A DNA stretch of 64,000 nucleotides from Pseudomonas mangiferae. Lineage in GTDB: Bacteria > Pseudomonadota > Gammaproteobacteria > Pseudomonadales > Pseudomonadaceae. Location: NCBI RefSeq assembly GCF_007109405.1, contig NZ_VJOY01000004.1, positions 248,001-312,000 of the forward strand. Direction: 5' to 3'. The notes beneath the pieces were generated by a model. That model was given only the letters and a program-made list of their open reading frames with translations. It did not search any database and was not told the origin of the DNA. Position numbers and translations under genes: made by a program. Positions 28,286-39,084 of this stretch are shown here, in pieces. Each line of letters starts with the position of its first letter. Positions within the stretch are counted from its first letter, which is position 1.

Positions 28286-28348
28286 CACTTTTCTGCAAAA
28301 ACTGATTTCTCATCAGACATTTACCGAACGAGAGGCGCTGACCGGGTG

Positions 28349-28582
28349 TCAGCTATCCGGATCGTCCGTGACCACGTTGAAGCGATCGTCTTTGGCGCCG
28401 GCGCCGATCAGTTGCTGCGCGTCCTGTTCGCTGATGTGGATCCGGGTGCCCTGTACGTCCACCACGGACATACGGCGTTCCGGATCGGTGGTGACCACCA
28501 GGGTGGACAGCGTGCCGGTGTGCCGCACGTCATCGGTCACGAAGGTGCAGGTATCGCTGGGGGCGTCGATTATCACGTTCAT
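28349..28582 (-). CDS. Small DUF3203-like protein
   Basis: The 77-residue acidic soluble protein is MNVIIDAPSDTCTFVTDD at its start and ends FNVVTDDPDS. The middle, VVTTDPERRMSVVDVQGTRIHISEQDAQQLIGAGA, reads as two beta strands and a helix. Size and composition agree with the Pseudomonas-associated family DUF3203, but I assign this from memory only. AGGAGAAGC-type sequence precedes the ATG. No function known. Confidence 0.6.
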   Translation of the reverse strand: MNVIIDAPSDTCTFVTDDVRHTGTLSTLVVTTDPERRMSVVDVQGTRIHISEQDAQQLIGAGAKDDRFNVVTDDPDS

Positions 28583-28699
28583 GAGGCTTCTCCGCTTCGT
28601 TGTTATGGCACCCGGCCAGAAAGGCGGGGCTTGTCTCTTAGTGAGAAGCGGCGGCGGGTGAGGAGTTCAAACCCCTGCGAGGCAGAGAGGTACGGCCGA

Positions 28700-29116
28700 T
28701 CAGCGCCTGAGCATGCCGCGCAGCTTTTCCGCCAGGGTGTCCAGGTTGAACGGCTTGAAGATGATCTCGGTGCCATTGCCGAACTGCCGGTTGACGATGT
28801 CGCCGTCATGGGCGTGGCCGGTGATGAACAGTACCGGCAGGTCCTGGCGCAGCTGGCGCGCGGTCTCCGCCAGTACCATGCCGTTCATGCCACGCATGCC
28901 GATGTCGGTAATCATCAGGTGGATGGGGTCGTCGCTTTCCAGGACCTGCAACGCTTCGAAGGCGTTGGCGCTCTCGACGATCCGGTAGCCCAGCTCTCCC
29001 AGCATCTCCACCAGCAGCATGCGGATGCTGGCGTCGTCCTCCACTACCAGCAGGGTGCGTTCCGGAGCGGCGGCGGGCAGGTGGGTGTCGTGAAGGCGGG
29101 TGGCGTCGTTGTTCAA
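28700..29116 (-). CDS. Stand-alone CheY-like response regulator
   Basis: A single receiver domain of about 120 residues with the acidic pair in VVEDDAS (E26, D27, D28), phospho-acceptor D71 in ITDIGMRG, the T in FITGHAH and lysine in IIFKPF. There is no output domain, so it should act by protein contact, for example in a phosphorelay with a hybrid histidine kinase. I choose the TTG at 29116 because AGGGG lies upstream and the N-terminal extension to an ATG at 29200 looks non-conserved. The ATG start would give 166 residues. No kinase gene is adjacent. Confidence 0.75.
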   Translation of the reverse strand: MNNDATRLHDTHLPAAAPERTLLVVEDDASIRMLLVEMLGELGYRIVESANAFEALQVLESDDPIHLMITDIGMRGMNGMVLAETARQLRQDLPVLFITGHAHDGDIVNRQFGNGTEIIFKPFNLDTLAEKLRGMLRR

Positions 29117-29315
29117 AGGTATAACCCCTGGGGAGGAAGGTGGCTGCGGCGGGGCGCCATCAGCGGCAAATCGGAAGCGGCGACCGCCCTCATCGTCCAT
29201 CGGCAGGGTCGATGAACACGGAGGGGGATTGTCGGACAGAACCTAGGAGCCCCCGGCGCCTGTTTAGTTTCCTGGAAACGGCGAGCGGGGTGAGTGGGAA
29301 GAGGGAAAGGCGGGG

Positions 29316-29615
29316 TCAGAACACCGGGTCGTTGATCGGCGGTTCGGTGATCTTGCTCAGGGTGGGTTGATAATCGTCGTCGATGTCTGGCGCCTGGCTC
29401 ATCTTCAGAATCACCCGGCGCAACTCCACCGCGTCATTGAGTTTCACCTGGGGGACCAGGAAACGCAGGGTCTTGTCCTTCTTGTACAGCACCATCTCAA
29501 CCATGGTGCCGCCGGTGGGTTCGATGCGCACATGAATATGCTCGGCCAACGAGAGACCGTGGGTCACGAAGCGGAAAGCGGCGAAGCGCTGATCATGTGA
29601 GTTCGAAACGTTCAT
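29316..29615 (-). CDS. Small protein, possible distant third DUF3509-like member
   Basis: The product is 99 residues. The core HVRIEPTGGTMVEMVLYKKD followed by LNDAVELRRVILKM has the same strand-strand-helix order and spacing as the two proteins at 787-1119 and 4001-4291 (RVNFSLESMDGDIKMTLADD, then NDPRRLRRVIDSVR). Similarity is weak but covers the whole core. The ATG at 29615 is preferred, because the upstream 72-residue extension looks random. No function is known. Confidence 0.55.
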   Translation of the reverse strand: MNVSNSHDQRFAAFRFVTHGLSLAEHIHVRIEPTGGTMVEMVLYKKDKTLRFLVPQVKLNDAVELRRVILKMSQAPDIDDDYQPTLSKITEPPINDPVF

Positions 29616-29745
29616 GGCTGTTTTGACAGAAGGTCGCGAACCAGTTTCACGCTTATCGATGCCGCCTGTCGGAGCAGACCATTGCGCTGGACGAATGGAA
29701 TGCGCGTCTTCCAGGCTGCCAAGCCTATCTCGGAGGGAAAGAAGC

Positions 29746-30285
29746 ATGAGGCTGAGCGAGGTACAGCGAGGCGTCCTGCGCGGCATGTTGCAGGCGCTGG
29801 GAATCTCCCTGCTGGCGGTGGGCGCGGTCATTATGTGGCCCCCTCAGGCGGTGTTGCCTGCGCTGGGAGACGAGCTGGGGCATGCGTTGGCGTGGGACAT
29901 CCTGGTGATGGCGTGCGTGGCCGGCAACATCGCCTGGGTCGCCCGCCATCGCTTTTTTACGCCGGAGGACATCGAGGGCAGCGGCCTTGCGGCTGGCACG
30001 GATCGGGTGCGCCGCTACCAGGCCCTGCTGCAGAACACCCTGGAGCAAGCCGTCCTGGCCGTTGGCACCCATGGGGTGTGGGCGGCAAGCATGCCGGCAC
30101 ACTGGCAGGGCGCCGTGCCGGTGGCGGTGCTGCTGTTCCTCCTGGGGCGGGTTCTGTTCTGGCGCGGCTACGCCGCCGGTGCCGGGCACCGCGCCCTGGG
30201 GTTCGCCCTGACCTTCTACCCCAGCGTATTGCTCCTGCTGCTGGTGGTAGGGCGCCGGGGGCTGCAGGGGCTTGGGCTCGCCTGA
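29746..30285 (+). CDS. MAPEG-like integral membrane protein
   Basis: The 179-residue protein has four predicted helices at about 13-32, 43-63, 97-113 and 116-135, plus a C-terminal hydrophobic segment near 148-170. RRYQALLQNTLEQAVLAV and GRVLFWRGYAAGAGHRALGFALTF resemble the glutathione/eicosanoid-type MAPEG motif, in which an NxxE segment binds glutathione. The GGAGGG Shine-Dalgarno sits ahead of the ATG at 29746. Substrate is unknown. It precedes dinB by 168 bases on the same strand. Confidence 0.75.
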   Translation: MRLSEVQRGVLRGMLQALGISLLAVGAVIMWPPQAVLPALGDELGHALAWDILVMACVAGNIAWVARHRFFTPEDIEGSGLAAGTDRVRRYQALLQNTLEQAVLAVGTHGVWAASMPAHWQGAVPVAVLLFLLGRVLFWRGYAAGAGHRALGFALTFYPSVLLLLLVVGRRGLQGLGLA

Positions 30286-30453
30286 GGTCGCGCCTGCCCC
30301 TGGAGCCGGGCCTGCCGGTGAAAGGCTCTTGCCGGAAGGACGTGCGGCGTGCCGAGCCTTGCGCCGTCGCTGCGACGGGGCGCACCGGCTATGATGGCCG
30401 CTCGCGCCGCGCCGGCCCGTCGTTCGGGTCGCCGGCGATCCGTCCGGGGCGCC

Positions 30454-31512
30454 ATGACTCAGCGAAAGATCATCCACATCGACTGCGACTGCTTCTACGC
30501 CGCCATCGAAATGCGCGACGACCCGCGCCTGGCGAACCGGCCGCTGGCAGTGGGCGGGGCGGCCGAGCGGCGCGGGGTGATCGCCACCTGCAACTACGAG
30601 GCGCGGGCCTACGGGGTGCGTTCGGCCATGTCCTCGCGCCATGCCCTCAAGCTGTGCCCGGACCTGCTGATCGTGCGGCCGCGGATGGAGGTGTACAAGG
30701 CGGTGTCGCGGGACGTGCAGGGCATCTTCCGCGACTACACCGAGGTGATCGAGCCGCTGTCCCTGGACGAAGCGTTCCTCGACGTCACCGCCACCCCGCA
30801 TTTTGCCGGAAGCGCCACCCGCATCGCCCAGGACATCCGCCGCCGGGTCTGGGAGGCGCTGCAGATCACCGTGTCGGCGGGGGTGGCGCCCAACAAGTTC
30901 CTGGCCAAGATCGCCAGCGACTGGCGCAAGCCCAACGGCCTGTTCGTGATCAAGCCGGACGAGGTGGACGCCTTCGTCGCCGCCCTGCCGGTGAACAAGC
31001 TCCACGGGGTCGGCAAGGTCACCGCCGACAAGCTGGGGCGCCAGGGCATCCGCACCTGCGCGGACCTGCGGGACTGGGACAAGCGGGCGCTGCTGCGGGA
31101 ATTCGGCAGCTTCGGCGAACGGCTGTGGAACCTGGCCCGGGGCCTCGACGAGCGCCCGGTCCAGGTGGACAGCCGTCGGCAGTCGGTGAGCGTGGAGAAC
31201 ACCTACGAACAGGATCTGCCGAACCTGTCGGCGTGCCTGGCGCAACTACCGGAGCTGTACGAGACCCTGAACCAGCGGCGGGCGCGCCTGGACAGCAGCT
31301 ACCGGGCGGACAAGCCCTTCGTCAAACTGAAGTTTCACGACTTCACCCAGACCACCCTGGAGCAGGCGGGCGCCGGCCTCGACCTGGAGAGCTACCGGCT
31401 CCTGCTGGGCGCCGCCTTCGCCCGGGGTGACAAGCCGGTGCGGCTGATCGGCATCGGCGTGCGCCTGATCGACCTGCGCGGGCGCCACGAACAGCTCGAG
31501 CTGTTCGACTGA
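30454..31512 (+). CDS. dinB: DNA polymerase IV DinB
   Basis: The 352-residue Y-family polymerase carries out error-prone translesion synthesis. Catalytic acidic residues are visible in HIDCDCFYAAIE (residues 8-19) and SLDEAFLDVT. The helix-hairpin-helix region is LHGVGKVTADKLGRQG, and the little-finger domain follows to about residue 340. The C-terminus ends QLELFD, a beta-clamp binding peptide. I could not identify a LexA box upstream by eye. The 3' end converges on a META-domain lipoprotein gene three bases away. Confidence 0.97.
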   Translation: MTQRKIIHIDCDCFYAAIEMRDDPRLANRPLAVGGAAERRGVIATCNYEARAYGVRSAMSSRHALKLCPDLLIVRPRMEVYKAVSRDVQGIFRDYTEVIEPLSLDEAFLDVTATPHFAGSATRIAQDIRRRVWEALQITVSAGVAPNKFLAKIASDWRKPNGLFVIKPDEVDAFVAALPVNKLHGVGKVTADKLGRQGIRTCADLRDWDKRALLREFGSFGERLWNLARGLDERPVQVDSRRQSVSVENTYEQDLPNLSACLAQLPELYETLNQRRARLDSSYRADKPFVKLKFHDFTQTTLEQAGAGLDLESYRLLLGAAFARGDKPVRLIGIGVRLIDLRGRHEQLELFD

Positions 31513-31515
31513 GCC

Positions 31516-31923
31516 TCAGCTGCGCTCGGGGTCGAGGCGGATGGGCTTGCCCTGGGCGGGCCACAACCGCAGTTGATCCAGCGGCGAGGCATCCCAGCGC
31601 TCCACCCGACCCAGGGCATCGAGGAAGCGTTGCTCTTGCTCCATCAGCGGCTCCGCGCAGAGCTTGCGGGTGCTGCCCACCTGGCTGAACCGCAGGCGCT
31701 CGCCCTCCAGCTGGTACGGGGCGAACCAGTGGTTGCAGCCCGCGGTGCCGTAGGCACGGCCGTCGTCCCCCAGGGTGAGGGTCAGGTGGCTGCGTTCCAG
31801 CAGCGGGCGTTCGTCGATCCATTGCACCTGGTAGACGACTTCCCGTTCGAGCCGGGTGGGCGGCTCGCTGGCGCAGCCGGCCAGCAACGTGCCCAGCAGG
31901 GCGGCGGCAAGGGGGCGGTTCAT
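31516..31923 (-). CDS. META domain lipoprotein (HslJ-like)
   Basis: The 135-residue lipoprotein has a lipobox LAGC (C17). The remaining ~115 residues have the META/HslJ pattern: GTAGCNHWFAPYQLEGERLRF with the conserved G-C-N-x-W/Y, then STRKLCAEPLMEQEQRFLDAL. The two cysteines may form a disulfide. Family members are linked to novobiocin tolerance and envelope stress, but the biochemical role is unknown. It overlaps the next upstream gene by four bases, indicating co-translation. Confidence 0.85.
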   Translation of the reverse strand: MNRPLAAALLGTLLAGCASEPPTRLEREVVYQVQWIDERPLLERSHLTLTLGDDGRAYGTAGCNHWFAPYQLEGERLRFSQVGSTRKLCAEPLMEQEQRFLDALGRVERWDASPLDQLRLWPAQGKPIRLDPERS

Positions 31924-32360
31924 GGCGTGCTCTCCTGGCGGCAGGTCGGGCAGAGGTGACGGCCGGCCTGGGCGGCCCAGCCCAGTTCCTGCAGGCGCGC
32001 CTCGGCGGCGGGGCGCCGGGCGGGTTCGCCAAGGCTGGCGTCCACGGCGAACTCCAGGTCCAGGGCCTTGCCGCAACCGTCGCAGTGGACTTCCCAGCGG
32101 TGGATCGCCAGCTCGCGGAACGCCGGGCCCTTGGCCACCGCCAGCCACTGGCCGGGCGGGTTGATCAGGTGCCGGACCTTCTCCACCTGCAGGCGCATGT
32201 GCAGGTCGCGGCTGCCCTTGAGGGTGACCAGCAGGGCATCGCCCACCTGGATCGAACCGCCGCTGCCGGTGACCTGATAGCGGCCCGGCGCCAGGGCGCG
32301 GCATTCGTTGAGGGTGTGGGAAGGGTTGAGCAGGGTGTAGCGGAAATCGTGTTCGACCAT
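31920..32360 (-). CDS. Hypothetical protein with zinc-ribbon cysteines
   Basis: The 146-residue cytoplasmic protein has an N-terminal ~90-residue beta-rich region (GRYQVTGSGGSIQVGDALLVTL), then CDGC (residues about 94-97) and CPTC (about 138-141), a likely four-cysteine metal site. I do not recognise the family by name. The gene order next to dinB occurs in P. aeruginosa, as I recall. It overlaps the META lipoprotein gene downstream, so the two are one unit. Function is unknown. Confidence 0.7.
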   Translation of the reverse strand: MVEHDFRYTLLNPSHTLNECRALAPGRYQVTGSGGSIQVGDALLVTLKGSRDLHMRLQVEKVRHLINPPGQWLAVAKGPAFRELAIHRWEVHCDGCGKALDLEFAVDASLGEPARRPAAEARLQELGWAAQAGRHLCPTCRQESTP

Positions 32361-32560
32361 GACGCTTCCTGAACGCCGGCGGGCCGGCGGTGGTGCCGCG
32401 ACGGGGACGAACGCTCGTCCGTGTCCGGCATGAACGGGGCGGCGGGCCTGGCGGCCGGTCGCCCGGAGACAGTCGCCAGTGTACGGGCTGCCGGCGGTGG
32501 TGCCGAGGGCGGATTTGCCGACCGCGACGACAGGCCCCGCCGGATCGCACCGTCGAGGCA

Positions 32561-33550
32561 CTAGGCCTCGACCCGGTTGCGCACGTCGCCGGCTGACCAG
32601 GCGGCGACGTTCTCCAGGGTCGTGGCGGCGATGGCCTGCAGGGCTTCGCGGGTGAGGAACGCCTGGTGCGCGGTGATGATGACGTTGGGGAAGGTCAGCA
32701 GGCGGGCCAGCACGTCGTCCTGCAGCGGCAGATCAGAGCGGTCCTCGAAGAACAGCCGGGCTTCCTCTTCGTACACGTCCAGGCCGAGGTAGCCCAGGCG
32801 CCCGCTCTTCAGCGCCTCGATCAGCGCCGGGGTGTCCACCAGCGCGCCGCGGCTGGTGTTGATGAGCATCACCCCCGGCTTCATGCGCTGCAGGGTCTCG
32901 GCGTCGATCAGGTGGCGGGTGTCCGGCAGCAGCGGGCAGTGCAGGCTGACGATGTCGGCGCGGGCGAACAACTGGTCCTGGTCCACGTAGCGCACCCCCA
33001 GGGCTTCCAGGTCGGGCTGGGGAAACGGGTCGTGGGCCAGCACCTGGCAGCCGAAGCCACTCATGATCCGCGCGAATACCGCGCCGATCTGCCCGGTGCC
33101 CACCACGCCCACGGTCTTGCCGCGCAGGTCGAAGCCGATCAGCCCGTGCAGGCTGAAGTCACCGTCGCGGGTTCGGTTGTAAGCCCGGTAGAGGCGCCGC
33201 GACAGCGCCAGGATCAGCCCCACGGCGTGTTCGGCCACCGCGTAAGGGGAATAGGCGGGCACCCGTACCACATCCAGGCCGAGGCGTGCGGCGGCCAGCA
33301 GGTCGACATGGTTGTAGCCCGCCGAGCGCAGGGCGACCAGCCGGGTGCCGCCGGCGGCGAGGCGCTCCAGCACCGGCGCGCCGAGGTCGTCGTTGATGAA
33401 GGCGCAGACCACCTCACAGCCCTCGGCCAGGGGCGCGGTGTCCAGGTCGAGGCGGGTGTCCTGGAAGGTCAGGTCGAAGCGCCGTTCGGCATTGGCGGCA
33501 CCGAAACTTTCCTGGTCGTAGCGTTGGCTGCTGAACAGCATGATGCGCAT
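32561..33550 (-). CDS. ldhA: D-lactate dehydrogenase (fermentative, NAD-dependent) LdhA
   Basis: The 329-residue D-isomer 2-hydroxyacid dehydrogenase reduces pyruvate to D-lactate. The NAD site is VGTGQIG, followed by SLHCPLLPDT and the catalytic histidine in TAHQAF. R is in LRSAGYNHVD and E is in the EEEARLFFED region, as in LdhA. The ATG at 33550 has GGAGACC upstream. In pseudomonads LdhA supports anaerobic pyruvate use. It stands immediately downstream of gacS on the same strand with a 61-base gap. Confidence 0.93.
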   Translation of the reverse strand: MRIMLFSSQRYDQESFGAANAERRFDLTFQDTRLDLDTAPLAEGCEVVCAFINDDLGAPVLERLAAGGTRLVALRSAGYNHVDLLAAARLGLDVVRVPAYSPYAVAEHAVGLILALSRRLYRAYNRTRDGDFSLHGLIGFDLRGKTVGVVGTGQIGAVFARIMSGFGCQVLAHDPFPQPDLEALGVRYVDQDQLFARADIVSLHCPLLPDTRHLIDAETLQRMKPGVMLINTSRGALVDTPALIEALKSGRLGYLGLDVYEEEARLFFEDRSDLPLQDDVLARLLTFPNVIITAHQAFLTREALQAIAATTLENVAAWSAGDVRNRVEA

Positions 33551-33611
33551 GGCGCGGGTCTCCTTGTCGCGTCGATGGAGTGGGGGCGGGCCCGGATGCG
33601 GTGGGCGCCGT

Positions 33612-36368
<2,757 letters not shown>

Positions 36369-36517
36369 TGGCGCTTCTCCTTGCCCTGTAAAGATGTCCG
36401 CAGTGTAACCATTCGTCGAAGGTGAGTCGCCGCGCCGTTGGCTTTCCGGGAACCGGCCGTCGCCACGGGGCGAAATACCGGCGCTGCAGTCGTCTCCGCC
36501 GTCGTTTCGCCGGTCCG

Positions 36518-36536
36518 TTATTTCCTTATGAAATAA
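36518..36536. promoter_or_regulatory. AT-rich dyad between gacS and cysM
   Basis: TTATTTC (36518-36524) and GAAATAA (36530-36536) form a perfect 7-bp dyad around CTTAT, in a GC-rich gap between divergent genes. TTATTC-like half-sites are reminiscent of CysB targets, so it could control cysM, but this is only a resemblance. Confidence 0.35.
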
Positions 36537-36621
36537 GCAGACAACGCGATGCAATATGGACCCGCCGGGTTTGCCGGTATCATGGGCGCCCTTTTTCAGT
36601 CGCCCGGATCGTGAGCCCACC

Positions 36622-37527
36622 ATGACCCTGCAGTATCCGACCATCGCCGACTGCATCGGCAACACGCCGCTGGTGCGCCTGCAACGCCTGCCCGGCGACA
36701 CGTCCAACACCCTGCTGGTGAAGCTGGAGGGCAACAACCCGGCCGGCTCGGTGAAGGACCGCCCGGCCCTGTCGATGATCACCCGGGCCGAAAACCGCGG
36801 GGCGATCCAGCCCGGCGACACCCTGATCGAGGCGACTTCCGGGAACACCGGGATCGCCCTGGCCATGGCGGCGGCCATCAAGGGCTACCGCATGGTGCTG
36901 ATCATGCCGGACAACATGAGCGCCGAGCGCAAGGCGGCGATGACCGCCTACGGCGCCGAGCTGATCGTGGTGAGCAAGGACGAGGGCATGGAGGGTGCTC
37001 GGGACCTGGCGCTGTCCATGCAGTCCAGCGGCCAGGGCAAGGTGCTCGACCAGTTCGCCAACGGCGACAACCCGGAAGCCCACTACCACGGCACTGGCCC
37101 GGAGATCTGGCGCCAGACCGGCGGCAGCGTCACCCATTTCGTCAGCTCCATGGGCACCACCGGCACCATCATGGGGGTGTCGCGTTACCTCAAGGAGCAG
37201 AACCCGGCGATCCAGATCGTCGGCCTGCAGCCCCAGGAAGGCGCCGCGATCCCCGGCATCCGTCGCTGGCCCCAGGAGTACCTGCCGAGCATCTACCAGG
37301 CCGAGCGGGTGGACCGGGTCATCGACATGGCCCAGCGCGAGGCCGAAGACACCATGCGCCGGCTGGCCCGTGAGGAAGGCATCTTCTGCGGCGTGTCCTC
37401 CGGCGGCGCGGTGGCGGCGATGCTGCGGCTGTCCCGGGAGGTGGAAAACGCGGTGATGGTGGCAATCATCTGCGACCGCGGCGACCGCTACCTGTCCACC
37501 GGGATCTACGATCAGCCCGAGGATTGA
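36622..37527 (+). CDS. cysM: Cysteine synthase B CysM
   Basis: The 301-residue PLP enzyme makes cysteine (or S-sulfocysteine) from O-acetylserine and sulfide or thiosulfate. The PLP lysine is in NPAGSVKDRPAL, the phosphate loop in EATSGNTGIALA, and the active-site serine region in FCGVSSGGAV. The length and IGNTPLVRLQRLPGD start are those of CysM rather than CysK. The ATG at 36622 lies after a gap shared with the divergent gacS. It is followed by rlmD 70 bases later. Confidence 0.94.
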   Translation: MTLQYPTIADCIGNTPLVRLQRLPGDTSNTLLVKLEGNNPAGSVKDRPALSMITRAENRGAIQPGDTLIEATSGNTGIALAMAAAIKGYRMVLIMPDNMSAERKAAMTAYGAELIVVSKDEGMEGARDLALSMQSSGQGKVLDQFANGDNPEAHYHGTGPEIWRQTGGSVTHFVSSMGTTGTIMGVSRYLKEQNPAIQIVGLQPQEGAAIPGIRRWPQEYLPSIYQAERVDRVIDMAQREAEDTMRRLAREEGIFCGVSSGGAVAAMLRLSREVENAVMVAIICDRGDRYLSTGIYDQPED

Positions 37528-37597
37528 AACCGGGCGTCCGAGGACGCCCGTCGACCGCTCCCCGCGCGGGAGCCGCTTCACATGAGTGTTCGCATCG

Positions 37598-38950
37598 ATG
37601 GCCAAACGTAACGCCGGGCTGCGCTTCCAGCCCAGTGGCGGCGCCCGCGCTCCCGCGCTTCCCGTGGGCAAGAAGCAGGTGCTGTCGGTCGAGCGCCTGG
37701 CGCCGGACGGCCGCGGCATTGCCCACGAGGGCGGCCGCACCTGGTTTGTCGCTGGCGCCCTGCCGGGCGAGCGGGTCGAGGCCCGGGTGCTGGGCGCCCG
37801 CGCCCAGGTGGTGGAGGCGCGCCTCGAACGCCTGCTGGAAGCCCGCGAGCCCCGCCGTCCCGAGCCCTGCCGGCATGCCCGGGTCTGCGGCGGCTGCACC
37901 CTGCAGCACCTGCCCCACGCCGACCAACTGGCCCTGAAGCAGCAGAGCCTGGCCGACCAACTCGCCCGGGTCGCCCGGCTGGAGCCCGACGAGTGGGCTG
38001 CGCCCCTGAGCGGGCCGGAATTCGGCTACCGGCGCCGCGCCCGCCTGGCGGTGCGCTGGGATGCCAAGGCGAACCGCCTGGACGTGGGGTTCCGCGCCGC
38101 CGCCAGCCAGGCCATCGTCTCCATTGAAGAATGCCCGGTGCTGGTACGTCCCTTGCAAACACTGGCCGAAGCGTTACCGGCGGTGTTGCGCAGCCTGGAC
38201 AAGCCCCAGGCCGTGGGCCACGTCGAGCTGTTCGACGGCGATGCCCAGGCCGTGCTGCTGCGGCATACCGCGCCCCTGGGGACGGCGGACCTGGACCGGC
38301 TGCGGGCCTTCTGCGCGGCGCATGACGCCCAGCTCTGGCTGCAGGGTACCGGCGAGCCGGCAGCCGACCGGCCCGGCACGCGCTTGGGCTACTTTTTGGG
38401 AACGCTGTCGCTGCAATACCGGCCCGGTGATTTCGTGCAGGTGAACGCCGGGATCAACCAGGCGATGGTGGAGCAGGCGCTGGCCTGGCTGGCGGTCCAG
38501 CCCGGCGAGCGGGTGCTGGACCTGTTCTGCGGCCTGGGCAATTTCGCCCTGCCGCTGGCGCGGGAAGCCCGCGAGGTGGTGGCGGTGGAGGGCGTGGACA
38601 CGATGGTGGCGAGGGCCCGGGAGAACGCTGCGGCGAACGGCCTGGGCAACCTGCACTTTTACCAGGCCGACCTGTCGAAGGCGCTTGCCGAAATGCCCTG
38701 GGCTGCCGGCGGCTTCGACGCGGTGCTGCTGGACCCGCCCCGGGACGGTGCTTTCGAGGTGGTGCAACAGATGGAACGGCTGGGCGCGCAGCGGGTGCTG
38801 TACGTGTCCTGCAACCCGGCGACCCTGGCCCGGGACGCCGCGGAACTGGTGCGGCAGGGCTTTCGCCTGGTGCGTGCGGGACTGCTCGACATGTTCCCGC
38901 AGACGGCCCATGCCGAAGCCATGGCCTTGTTCGTGCGCCGGGCGGGTTGA
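37598..38950 (+). CDS. rlmD: 23S rRNA (uracil-1939-C5)-methyltransferase RlmD
   Basis: The 450-residue enzyme methylates U1939 of 23S rRNA. It has an N-terminal TRAM domain (about 20-75, [21 protein letters not shown]), an iron-sulfur cluster site CxxxxxCGGC ([10 protein letters not shown]) plus the later cysteine in EECPV, and a SAM-binding methyltransferase domain ([14 protein letters not shown]). The catalytic cysteine is in [12 protein letters not shown]. The ATG at 37598 ([15 protein letters not shown]) fits the family N-terminus better than the GTG at 37586. A dyad follows before relA. Confidence 0.95.
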   Translation: MAKRNAGLRFQPSGGARAPALPVGKKQVLSVERLAPDGRGIAHEGGRTWFVAGALPGERVEARVLGARAQVVEARLERLLEAREPRRPEPCRHARVCGGCTLQHLPHADQLALKQQSLADQLARVARLEPDEWAAPLSGPEFGYRRRARLAVRWDAKANRLDVGFRAAASQAIVSIEECPVLVRPLQTLAEALPAVLRSLDKPQAVGHVELFDGDAQAVLLRHTAPLGTADLDRLRAFCAAHDAQLWLQGTGEPAADRPGTRLGYFLGTLSLQYRPGDFVQVNAGINQAMVEQALAWLAVQPGERVLDLFCGLGNFALPLAREAREVVAVEGVDTMVARARENAAANGLGNLHFYQADLSKALAEMPWAAGGFDAVLLDPPRDGAFEVVQQMERLGAQRVLYVSCNPATLARDAAELVRQGFRLVRAGLLDMFPQTAHAEAMALFVRRAG

Positions 38951-38962
38951 CCCGACCGGCGA

Positions 38963-38981
38963 GTGACACATTCGGTGTCAC
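38963..38981 (+). promoter_or_regulatory. Perfect dyad between rlmD and relA
   Basis: GTGACAC (38963-38969) and GTGTCAC (38975-38981) form a perfect 7-bp inverted repeat around ATTCG, 13 bases after the rlmD stop and 104 bases before the relA start. Without a U-tract it is more like an operator than a terminator, but both are possible. Confidence 0.4.
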
Positions 38982-39084
38982 AAGGGTGCAAGGGAATCGC
39001 GCCCTCTGATGTCAATCCGACCGGCCCGGAGAAGGCTGGCGTACGTTCGGCATGTCTGGCGCATGCCGTAGGGAAGGTGTTCAG

